A stretch of DNA of 54,696 bases from Vibrio ichthyoenteri ATCC 700023 (GTDB taxonomy: Bacteria > Pseudomonadota > Gammaproteobacteria > Enterobacterales > Vibrionaceae). Below, one piece after another: positions 26,670 through 34,823 of this stretch (within the stretch, counting starts at the first letter, position 1; each line of letters starts with the position of its first letter). The translations under genes and the position numbers were made by a program. The DNA lies in the NCBI RefSeq assembly GCF_000222605.1, contig NZ_AFWF01000018.1:1-54696 (forward strand), read 5' to 3'. Below the pieces are notes generated by a model. That model searched no databases, was not told the origin of the DNA, and was given only the letters and a program-made list of their open reading frames with translations.

Positions 26670-28202
26670 TCATATTGACGGAGGAATGTTTTGAGATCTC
26701 TGTCCTTCTATGAGTGCACTTGCAAGTGCCGCAAGTGCTTGTGAATCACAATCGAAATGCAGTTTAGTTCTACGTTTAACAATATCCTCAACCGTTACAG
26801 CCCATTCATGGGTAACCAAATAATCTAATTCAAATGGGTATAAATCAGCAACAATAGTTCGGTCGCTACTTTGAGCATCTTTGACCACATTCCACACCTC
26901 AGTGCCATATTGATCGACTAGTCGTTGTCTGGTTTGACTGCTTAGATAAGGCAACTGACTGGCTAATTGATGCAGCAACACTTCTTTTTGATAACCTTGT
27001 GAACCGAGTAACGGTGGGTCCTTTTTTTCGGTATATGCGTTCGGAAAGTATGGAGCAAGTGATTCCAACACATTGAGTGACAACTTGCGGTAGGTCGTTA
27101 ATTTACCGCCAAAAACGGTCAACAGCGGTGGATTGTCGGCCGATGTTTGGAGAGCGAGATCATAATCGCGACTAACGGCTTGAGCAGAAACGCTTTCACC
27201 TTCACCATCATTAAATAGAGGTCTTACCCCACTAAAATGATCAATGACATCGTCGGGTGTGAGCTGGCGATTAAAAAATTGGTTTGTCACTGACAACAAG
27301 TAGTTGATTTCATCCTCACTGGTCATCGCTTGGTAAGGGTCGCCATCAAACGGTATATCCGTGGTCCCTATCATAGAAAAGCGATCAAGGTAGGGGATCA
27401 CGAAGACAATTCGCTTATCTTGGTTTTGTAAAACATAGGCGTGCTCATCTGGGTAAATACGCGGTACGATTAAATGCGAACCTTTGATTAAACGCATGGT
27501 GTGAGGGCTGGATTCAGGGGTGGACTGGTTAAGGAACTCCGCCGCCCAAGGTCCTGTCGCGTTAACTAATACTCGACAGTAGCGAATGTGTTCGCAGCCC
27601 GTACGTTGATCAAATAGCGTTACTCGCCACAATTGGTCGACACGTTCAGCCTTTGTCACTCGGCAATAGTTTCTTACTTCAGCTCCGTGACACTGTGCCA
27701 GTTTCAGATTTTCAATTACCAGCCGTGAATCATCGATCCAGCAATCAGAATACTCGAAAACATAATCAATATGTTTGCTCAGCCCATCAGCAGGAGTCAC
27801 TTTTAATTGCAGTGAAGGCGCTAACAGGCAACGTTTGGCAAGATGGTCGTATAAAAATAACCCGGCTTTGATTTGCCATTTTGCACGTAAGTGGGGGAGG
27901 TGAGGCATTCGAAAACGCATCGGTTTGATCAGATGAGCGGCTTTCGTGAGCAAAATCTCTCGTTCATTGAGCGCTTCTTTGACTAAACGAAATTCGCCAT
28001 ACTCGAGATAACGCAATCCACCATGAATGAGTTTTGAACTGGCCGATGAGGTTGCACAGGCAAAATCTTTGGCTTCATATAGCCCGACGCTTAATCTGCG
28101 ATTAACGGCTTCCGCAGCAATACCGGCACCGTTAATACCGCCGCCAACAACGATCATGTCAAAGGGCGCTTTTTGGGAGGTAAACTCGTCATCTCTAATC
28201 AC
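26670..28202 (-). CDS. glpD: Aerobic glycerol-3-phosphate dehydrogenase GlpD
   Basis: Membrane-associated flavoprotein that oxidises sn-glycerol 3-phosphate to dihydroxyacetone phosphate and passes electrons to quinone. 510 residues (E. coli 501). The FAD-binding site is DMIVVGGGINGAGIA near the N-terminus, followed by the FAD-binding segment CATSSASSKLIHGGLRYLE (motif SSKLIHGGLRYLE). Together with glpK, about 7 kb away, it completes the glycerol route. GTG start at 28202 with AGG about 10 nt upstream. No glpR gene is adjacent. Confidence 0.95.
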   Translation of the reverse strand: MIRDDEFTSQKAPFDMIVVGGGINGAGIAAEAVNRRLSVGLYEAKDFACATSSASSKLIHGGLRYLEYGEFRLVKEALNEREILLTKAAHLIKPMRFRMPHLPHLRAKWQIKAGLFLYDHLAKRCLLAPSLQLKVTPADGLSKHIDYVFEYSDCWIDDSRLVIENLKLAQCHGAEVRNYCRVTKAERVDQLWRVTLFDQRTGCEHIRYCRVLVNATGPWAAEFLNQSTPESSPHTMRLIKGSHLIVPRIYPDEHAYVLQNQDKRIVFVIPYLDRFSMIGTTDIPFDGDPYQAMTSEDEINYLLSVTNQFFNRQLTPDDVIDHFSGVRPLFNDGEGESVSAQAVSRDYDLALQTSADNPPLLTVFGGKLTTYRKLSLNVLESLAPYFPNAYTEKKDPPLLGSQGYQKEVLLHQLASQLPYLSSQTRQRLVDQYGTEVWNVVKDAQSSDRTIVADLYPFELDYLVTHEWAVTVEDIVKRRTKLHFDCDSQALAALASALIEGQRSQNIPPSI

Positions 28203-28316
28203 TATAAGTACCTGATATAAAGCCTAATAGTGATAATTATAGACAACTAAAAACAATGGGATGTGAATGTTATCTAAAATCGGACATTCAAGCATCGCAA
28301 ACAATATAAACCCTCG

Positions 28317-28526
28317 CTAGAACAAGCTGTTGATTAGGCGCTGTTCTTCTTCGGTGATGCGCACTTGATTGACATCATTTAGCTTTGAATTGATCACTCC
28401 CCGCAATTCACGCAACTGGCTCGGAGAGAGTTGGTGAACACTTGATTTAAGCAATTCTAAATGTTTTGAATTATGGCTTGTGGTGCGACCAAAGCTCGAC
28501 GAACCGACATTATATGCTCGTGCCAT
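28317..28526 (-). CDS. Small hypothetical protein near glpD
   Basis: 69 residues, soluble, Ser/Asn/Leu-rich, with a helical middle (LELLKSSVHQLSPSQLRELRGVI) and a C-terminal helix. I do not recognise it. GGG precedes the ATG, about 9 nt upstream (TTGGGGGTAAAAA on the coding strand). Same strand as glpD and 114 nt upstream of it, but with enough space for a separate glpD promoter. The SPSQLRELRGVI segment resembles short helix-turn folds, not enough to name a function. Confidence 0.55.
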   Translation of the reverse strand: MARAYNVGSSSFGRTTSHNSKHLELLKSSVHQLSPSQLRELRGVINSKLNDVNQVRITEEEQRLINSLF

Positions 28527-28757
28527 TTTTTACCCCCAATTTAACAGCAATACTAAGCTTCATTATGTCCTTACGCCTAGAACATCAGATGAGATGTTGT
28601 CGCTTCCTTGTGTGCTTAGCGAGCTATCAGAATAGATAATTGAGGTTAAATAATGTCCGAATTATGTCAGCGCAAGGCGAGAAATCGGTGAAACTGCCCG
28701 TTTTTGGCCGATTATATAGCGTGCAGTGAATCCAAAGATTCACCGCACGGATTGCCA

Positions 28758-30932
28758 CTACTTTGCCGCTGATTTTGTTGAATGAGTTACGCGTACCGAA
28801 AACTTACTGGCGAGTGAATGCAATTCAGGCAGCATGCGATAAATGAGATAGAGTTGTTGAAGCACCATGCGAGCAGAGCTGTCATCTTCGTCTCTCCATT
28901 CAGCAAGGCGGGCTTCTAACGCTGGATCATCAATACGATTAGTATCACATTCAATCGATTGATCATTGAGTTGTCCGTAGAGTAATTCTAAATGATGATG
29001 AATTACTCGATGTGACTGCAACACCAACTGATGAGTGGTGTCATTGTCGATGCGAGTTCGATGAGCGCCCAATGCAGAAATGTAACTCAATAAGGCATGG
29101 TTTAATGTCAGCAAACGAAAACTCTCATCCACGGCGGAATGGTATTTACCTGGCTCGACCAACATTGCACTGATGGCTGAAGTCAGGTTTGCATCTTGGT
29201 TATGGGCATTTCGTCGCGCGATTCGATACGCCAAACTATCGTTTTTACCAATCCGATACTGGCCAATAATTTGTGCTAAATAGTCTTTATTTGAACGAAT
29301 GCCTTCTGCCATGACTTTGTGCAAACGTTTGGATTGCCAATCGGGCAAGATAAAGGTCACAGCCGCTACAGCAAGGGCACAGCCAATTAAGGTATCGGCC
29401 AAGCGAGGTAGTACAACGGCGTAACCTTCACCGAGTTGGTTGAAGCAAAACAGCACCAACAAGGTGATAAACCCTGTCGCGTAACCATAGTTGGCTAAGC
29501 GAAACGCAAAAAATGCCACGCCTGAAATAACGATGAAGACTAATTGGCTTTCTTGTGACGGGAACATGGCCAATAAGGGCGCACCAACCAGAAGGCCGGC
29601 CAACGTCCCCAAAACACGCGCCACCAGTTTTTGCTTAGTCGCGCTGTAGTTAGGCTGACAAACAAACAGTGTGGTTAACAAAATCCAGTAGCCACGTTCA
29701 ATATCAAACAACTGGATGATGCCGTAGCCTAGCGTCAACGCAATAGACATCCTAATCGCGTGGCGAAATAACATTGAATCGCGATTTAGATTAGCGCGAA
29801 TACGTTGCCACATAATTTTTGGGTTGTGCGCTTCGGTATCATCGAGCACTCCTTCTTCTAAGCGACTCACATCTGGGTTGTTAACATTACTCAGTTGTCT
29901 ATCAACCGTCGCGAGGTTATTGAATAGATAACCGAGTTGAGACAGCAGTGAACGCCATTCAGGCTTTTGCTGTTGCTGAAGATAGGTGAGTGATGCCTGT
30001 AATTCATCCAGCGCCAAAATAGAATCAGTATATTGAAAATCTTTACCCAGACGGATTGCGGTCGCGATTTCACGACACGCTTTGGCCTGAACTTGTAATA
30101 AGTGTTTAAAGCGAAAGAGAACATCGGAGCGATCAAAATGCTGCGCTAATTCTTGGTAACGATAATGGCTAGAACTGGCGCGTTCATGGATGTCTTGAGC
30201 AATAAAGTAAATGTTAAGAAATCGGTCACTGGCACCGTCAATATGGCCGCGTTTAGAACGACTTAGCAACGTAACTTTGCATTGGTTCAACGCATTCACC
30301 GTCACCGCATTGAGATTGGCTTCTTTGATGCGATAAGGTTGTGGCTTGAGATCGGATACCGGATGAAATAATTCACTTTTAGCATCGAGGTAATTACCCA
30401 ATTCAAAGAAGACTTTGGATAAGCTTTGTTGCACGGGTTGAGTTGGCCAGAAGGCGTGCCAAATCATCGACATTAAATAATACCATGCCGCACCACTGAG
30501 CAACATTAGAGGTTGAAACCAAAGGTTGGTACTTTCGTGAGCCCCAAGCATGGCATAAATGGCGATTAGCAAAGAGCCAAATGCGATACTGGCGTAGCGC
30601 GGGCCGATAGCGCCGAGCATGATGAAGCTAAAAGTAGAAACAAATAGGCCTAAGGCAAAAAACGGTGGGTACTTAAACAGGACTTCAATTGAGACTGCAG
30701 CAATGGCAAAACAGATAAAGGTCAGAGTGACGGATTTTAATCGACCAGTAAAGCTGTCTTCACTTTCCGCCAATGCAGCAGCAATCACGCCAAGAATTAA
30801 AGGTATGACGAGTGAATTAAGCTGGTAATACCAAGTGGGAATGACAACGCCCAGCAGGGTGATCAGTATCAAAAGACTATAATTAAAGGTCTTGTTGGCC
30901 CAATAGAGGCGGAGTTGACTCAAAAAATGCAC
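28758..30932 (-). CDS. yccS: YccS/FUSC family inner-membrane protein
   Basis: 724 residues. Two blocks of five to six membrane helices (about residues 15-160 and 395-540), each followed by a cytoplasmic helical region, the layout of the YccS/YhfK (FUSC) family related to aromatic acid efflux proteins. The second block holds the family region RGYWILLTTLFVCQPNYSAT. E. coli YccS is the same length. Transport substrate unknown. Monocistronic, divergent from helD; the promoters of both lie in the roughly 160 bp between them. Confidence 0.88.
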   Translation of the reverse strand: MHFLSQLRLYWANKTFNYSLLILITLLGVVIPTWYYQLNSLVIPLILGVIAAALAESEDSFTGRLKSVTLTFICFAIAAVSIEVLFKYPPFFALGLFVSTFSFIMLGAIGPRYASIAFGSLLIAIYAMLGAHESTNLWFQPLMLLSGAAWYYLMSMIWHAFWPTQPVQQSLSKVFFELGNYLDAKSELFHPVSDLKPQPYRIKEANLNAVTVNALNQCKVTLLSRSKRGHIDGASDRFLNIYFIAQDIHERASSSHYRYQELAQHFDRSDVLFRFKHLLQVQAKACREIATAIRLGKDFQYTDSILALDELQASLTYLQQQQKPEWRSLLSQLGYLFNNLATVDRQLSNVNNPDVSRLEEGVLDDTEAHNPKIMWQRIRANLNRDSMLFRHAIRMSIALTLGYGIIQLFDIERGYWILLTTLFVCQPNYSATKQKLVARVLGTLAGLLVGAPLLAMFPSQESQLVFIVISGVAFFAFRLANYGYATGFITLLVLFCFNQLGEGYAVVLPRLADTLIGCALAVAAVTFILPDWQSKRLHKVMAEGIRSNKDYLAQIIGQYRIGKNDSLAYRIARRNAHNQDANLTSAISAMLVEPGKYHSAVDESFRLLTLNHALLSYISALGAHRTRIDNDTTHQLVLQSHRVIHHHLELLYGQLNDQSIECDTNRIDDPALEARLAEWRDEDDSSARMVLQQLYLIYRMLPELHSLASKFSVRVTHSTKSAAK

Positions 30933-31096
30933 CGGTTATCCAACTTTTACTGTATTTGAGAGCAAATAATAACAGAAATCCTATGGTAAACTTCTGATAC
31001 AGATAAAGAAATAGGTTTAGTTGTTGATTAATTAAGCGCTGCTATTATTGACAACGAATTTTCAATTCCTTTTTCAAATCAGAACGAGGATAAGAT

Positions 31097-31141
31097 ATGA
31101 TAAAAGCAACAGAATCCATAGGCTTAAAACAATGCAGCTAA
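31097..31141 (+). CDS. 14-codon leader peptide overlapping the helD start
   Basis: ATG at 31097 has a strong ribosome site (GAGG, 7 nt upstream) and opens a frame of 14 codons, MIKATESIGLKQCS, with stop at 31139-31141. The helD start codon at 31132 lies inside it in another frame, so ribosomes ending on the leader could restart on helD, which itself has only a weak ribosome site. No run of one amino acid suggests classical attenuation. Inference from sequence only. Confidence 0.5.
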   Translation: MIKATESIGLKQCS

Positions 31142-33195
31142 CGGCAAACAAGACTGCAAAATTCTTCATTCAAAACGAATATCATCACGTCAGCCTCGAT
31201 AACGATTTTATTGTATTGAGCTCAGAAAACAGTGAAGAACGCATTCCATTCAATGTATGGAGCGGTCGAGTTGAACTCAAACGCGGTTTGATTTGGGGAG
31301 GATTGCAGTTTTTTGCTCACCCTCAAGATAATCGTCAACAAAGTTGGCTAGTACAAGGTTTACCTTGGGAAAAATGTCGTCAATTTGCTCGCCATGCTAT
31401 TAAGCATTATCAACATTGGCACAATGAACAATGTCGTCAATTGGTTGAATTCCTACCGCAATGGGAAGAACAGGTCAGTGTTTTTCATCGTTCGCAGAGC
31501 TTTGTTACTCATGCACAAGTGGCGCAATGGCTAGAGAATATTGAAACAGACTTTGCCACAATGTCGATGACACTTGATGACGCGACGTTAAGAATGCCGC
31601 GACGTATGGAAAAAATTGCCCCGTGGGTGACAGACTCAGAGCACAAACTAGAGCAACGCAATCACGACTGGATGGTGAATGAGTTAGACAATTGGAAAGT
31701 GCTTTTTTCTCAAATCGAGTCCTCGCCACTGAATCTTAGCCAGCAAAAAGCAGTATTACTCAACGACAATAACAATCTTGTGTTGGCTGGTGCTGGTTCA
31801 GGAAAAACCAGCGTGCTTACTGCACGTGTCGCGTATTTGTTGCAGAGTCATTTAGCCCAAGCATCAGAGATATTGATGCTGGCCTTTGGCCGAGAAGCGG
31901 CACAAGAAATGAGTCAACGATTAACAAGTAAGATTGGTTCAGCCACTGAGCAAGTCAAAGTGAATACCTTTCACCAGTTGGGTTTGCAAATCTTGCGTCA
32001 CGTTGAAGGCGAACAAGTACGCATTTCACCGATAGCGGTTAATGAAAAGCTACGTCAAGGGTGGTGTACAGATTGGCTAAAGCGACATTGGATGACGCCA
32101 ACCAGTTACAAGCGCTGGCAAAAACACTTATCTAAGTGGCCGATTGCTTATATCGCGGGCGATGAAGAGCTCGGTAGTCATGTTGAAAATCCTAAATTGA
32201 TCGCTTGGTTAGATACACAACTAACGCAATTAGCGGCAATGGAGAGCACCAAGAAAGAGATACAACAGCAGCTGGTTGATCACCAAGAATATACGCGTCT
32301 AAACAGTGAGCTTGCTTTGGTGTGGCCATGCTACCAAGCATGGTTAGACATGCTTAAAGAGCAGAATGAAATTGATTTTAACAGCATGATAAGCCGTGCA
32401 ACCAGTTATGTGCAGAAGGGTAAATTCACCTCGCCTTGGAAATACATCATGATCGATGAATACCAAGACATTTCTCCGCAGCGATTGGCTTTGGTTGAAG
32501 CGCTATGTAATCAAAGTAAGCATCAAGATTGTGTTCTTTTTGCTGTGGGCGATGATTGGCAATCAATCTATCAATTTGCCGGTGCAGATGTTGACCTGAC
32601 GACCGGGTTTGCACAGCGCTTTCCCAATTCAACCCTGCATTATTTAGATACGACGTACCGCTTTAACAATCAACTGGGTAATGTTGCCAATGAATTTATT
32701 CAGCAAAACCCGAATCAATTGGCGAAAGAACTCAAGAGTCACAAGGAACAGAAGGGTAAAGCGGTCTCCTTGATCCCGATGGCCAATGTTGAAAAGATCC
32801 TTGATCAATTAGATCGTAAAGCGAAATCAAAGCAAACGGTGTTGATCTTGGGGCGCAATCATTACCATAAACCAGAGCTTCTCGCGGATTGGCAGAAGCA
32901 GTTTAAACAACTGGATATGGAGTTTATGACCTGCCATGCCAGTAAGGGTAAAGAAGCAGATTATGTCATCGTGGTGAACGTCGATGAAGGGCAATTTCCT
33001 GCGCGCGTGAAAGCAATCCATCTTAATGGTGCCTTAACGCAATCGAATGATGATTTTGCTTATGCTGAGGAGCGTCGTTTGTTTTATGTTGCATTAACAC
33101 GAGCCAAGCAGAAAGTGTGGGTTGCCTATAAAGGCAGTGGCTCTACTTTTGTTAAAGAGTTAGTCAATGATGACTACCCAGTTAACCAATCTTAA
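31132..33195 (+). CDS. helD: DNA helicase IV HelD
   Basis: UvrD-like superfamily 1 3'-5' helicase. 687 residues. The N-terminal domain (about 1-190) matches E. coli HelD (FNVWSGRVELKRGLIWGGLQFF). Walker A is AGAGSGKTS, the DExx box is MIDEYQDIS, and later motifs are GDDWQSIYQFAGAD and the C-terminal VALTRAKQKVWV. It acts in DNA repair and recombination. The open frame extends to 31048, but homology with E. coli HelD begins at MQLTANKTAKFF, so the ATG at 31132 is chosen. Translation may be coupled to a short leader at 31097-31141. Confidence 0.95.
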   Translation: MQLTANKTAKFFIQNEYHHVSLDNDFIVLSSENSEERIPFNVWSGRVELKRGLIWGGLQFFAHPQDNRQQSWLVQGLPWEKCRQFARHAIKHYQHWHNEQCRQLVEFLPQWEEQVSVFHRSQSFVTHAQVAQWLENIETDFATMSMTLDDATLRMPRRMEKIAPWVTDSEHKLEQRNHDWMVNELDNWKVLFSQIESSPLNLSQQKAVLLNDNNNLVLAGAGSGKTSVLTARVAYLLQSHLAQASEILMLAFGREAAQEMSQRLTSKIGSATEQVKVNTFHQLGLQILRHVEGEQVRISPIAVNEKLRQGWCTDWLKRHWMTPTSYKRWQKHLSKWPIAYIAGDEELGSHVENPKLIAWLDTQLTQLAAMESTKKEIQQQLVDHQEYTRLNSELALVWPCYQAWLDMLKEQNEIDFNSMISRATSYVQKGKFTSPWKYIMIDEYQDISPQRLALVEALCNQSKHQDCVLFAVGDDWQSIYQFAGADVDLTTGFAQRFPNSTLHYLDTTYRFNNQLGNVANEFIQQNPNQLAKELKSHKEQKGKAVSLIPMANVEKILDQLDRKAKSKQTVLILGRNHYHKPELLADWQKQFKQLDMEFMTCHASKGKEADYVIVVNVDEGQFPARVKAIHLNGALTQSNDDFAYAEERRLFYVALTRAKQKVWVAYKGSGSTFVKELVNDDYPVNQS

Positions 33196-33230
33196 TCAGG
33201 GTTAAGCTGCCTACATGTGGTTAATAAATA

Positions 33231-33260
33231 AAAAACCGAAGAGAAATCTTCGGTTTTTTT
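33231..33260. terminator. Bidirectional terminator between helD and mgsA
   Basis: AAAACCGAAGA, loop GAAA, TCTTCGGTTTT with T and A tracts on both sides. Confidence 0.92.
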
Positions 33261-33276
33261 TAATTAACGTTGATGC

Positions 33277-33732
33277 TTAGATGCGTTCTGCAATGTAAGC
33301 GTCGTAATCAGGAATTTCGATATCAACTTCTTGTTCAATCAACTCGGAGCTGAACAGAAACTTCGCGGTTGCACGGTTGGTCGCAACAGGAATATTCCAC
33401 ACACTAGCAATTCGAAGTAGGGCTTTAACATCTGGATCATGCGGTACCGCATTAAGAGGGTCCCAGAAGAAAATCATAACGTCGATTTTGCCTTCAGAAA
33501 TCAATGCACCAAGCTGTTGATCGCCGCCCATTGGACCGCTAATCATGCTTTTAATTGCCAGACCGGTTTCTTTACTTAGCATATGACCAGTGGTACCAGT
33601 GGCGTAAAGAAAGTGGCGTTGAAGTTTTTCTTTATTTTCTTTTACCCAACGCAGCAGCTCTGGCTTGCAGTTATCGTGAGCTACGAGCGCGACGTGTTTA
33701 TGAGCTGGCATAGTACGCGTTGTCTTTTGCAT
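33277..33732 (-). CDS. mgsA: Methylglyoxal synthase MgsA
   Basis: Converts dihydroxyacetone phosphate to methylglyoxal and phosphate, a bypass of lower glycolysis used when phosphate is short. 151 residues (E. coli 152). Family signatures: [13 protein letters not shown] at the N-terminus, YATGTTG, and [20 protein letters not shown] (motif GPMGGDQQ with the catalytic Asp), then FFWDPL. AGGA lies 8 nt before the ATG. The gene begins 9 nt after the torT stop codon, so both may be on one transcript, though they have no known functional link. Confidence 0.96.
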   Translation of the reverse strand: MQKTTRTMPAHKHVALVAHDNCKPELLRWVKENKEKLQRHFLYATGTTGHMLSKETGLAIKSMISGPMGGDQQLGALISEGKIDVMIFFWDPLNAVPHDPDVKALLRIASVWNIPVATNRATAKFLFSSELIEQEVDIEIPDYDAYIAERI

Positions 33733-33741
33733 CTAATTTTC

Positions 33742-34743
33742 CTAATTATTGATATAAAACGTAGGGCGATACTCTGAAGGAGACAGAGACTCCGCAATCA
33801 CTTTAGGGTTGAGATTATTCGGTGTCAAAGCTTCTATGATAGGAGCTTCAATTTTTTCAAATTGCATCCCATTCAAGTAGTTTACGGCTTGCTGAACAGA
33901 TAAGCGTCCTTGTAGTACCATTTTATCGGTTGGAGCAAATTCAACTCGATTTCGCAACAAACCGCGGTAAACACCATGGCTGAGATAGGTTGAAATCAAC
34001 CCAATTTCACCGGTTTTCTTTGATGAGCGAAGTTCGCTGATGGCCGCTTCGATTGCAACGGCGCTGCCCACGATATAATCGATTTTTTCGCCTTCAATGG
34101 CTTTCTGAACCAGGTTACGCTGCAGCTCTTTGTCATTATCCGTCCAAAAAGTTTCAACAATACGAACATCACTATCTTGTATTGCGGCTAGCAAACCTTG
34201 AATAACCGGTTTGGTGCCTCCACTCGATTTTGGCCCAGGTAATAGCGCGATGGAAGTGATGCCACTTCCGGTTGGGTGTTTGCGTTTAAGGTATTGGCCG
34301 GTGTAGTAACCCATCCAATACCAATCGACACCAACTTCCCCCTTGAGAATGCTCTGTGTCGCGTCATCGACAATCAGCTTATTAACTGTGGCAAAAATCG
34401 GCGTGCTGCCCACATAACGTTTGAGATCTGAATAGTAAATGTCAGGAGCGACCGTGCCTAGAATGATCGCGTCAGCATTCCAGTTAGTACAAAGTGATAG
34501 CTGCTCTTTCTGTTTATCGTGATTTGGGTACCCACCGGCTTCTAATACGCGTAACTGCACGTTATTTTTTCGTGCCTCATCGACCATGCCGTAGTTGACG
34601 GATAGCCAGTAGGAATCTTTAAGATGGGGGTAAATAGCACAAATTTTTAACGGTTCTTTGGCTACCGATTGAACAGTAAACAATAGGCTGCACAGTACGA
34701 TTAAAATTTTGAACAAGGTATTCGATACAGAAACAGATGGCAT
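33742..34743 (-). CDS. torT: Periplasmic TMAO-sensing protein TorT
   Basis: Periplasmic binding protein that reports trimethylamine N-oxide to the TorS sensor kinase. 333 residues from the ATG at 34743, with a signal peptide (hydrophobic KILIVLCSLLF, cleavage near SVAKE). The mature part starts LKICAIYPHLKDSYWLSVNYG, the sugar-binding-protein fold seen in TorT. It is divergent from torS, 80 nt away. A GTG at 34776 opens the frame but no start has a clear ribosome site. mgsA follows directly on the same strand. Confidence 0.9.
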   Translation of the reverse strand: MPSVSVSNTLFKILIVLCSLLFTVQSVAKEPLKICAIYPHLKDSYWLSVNYGMVDEARKNNVQLRVLEAGGYPNHDKQKEQLSLCTNWNADAIILGTVAPDIYYSDLKRYVGSTPIFATVNKLIVDDATQSILKGEVGVDWYWMGYYTGQYLKRKHPTGSGITSIALLPGPKSSGGTKPVIQGLLAAIQDSDVRIVETFWTDNDKELQRNLVQKAIEGEKIDYIVGSAVAIEAAISELRSSKKTGEIGLISTYLSHGVYRGLLRNRVEFAPTDKMVLQGRLSVQQAVNYLNGMQFEKIEAPIIEALTPNNLNPKVIAESLSPSEYRPTFYINN

Positions 34744-34823
34744 GACGGTTTTCGTTGGATTAAATAGTGTAAACACTGCAGAATATAGCGCATTCTGAGA
34801 GAGTTAAGAAGTGATGAATTCCC

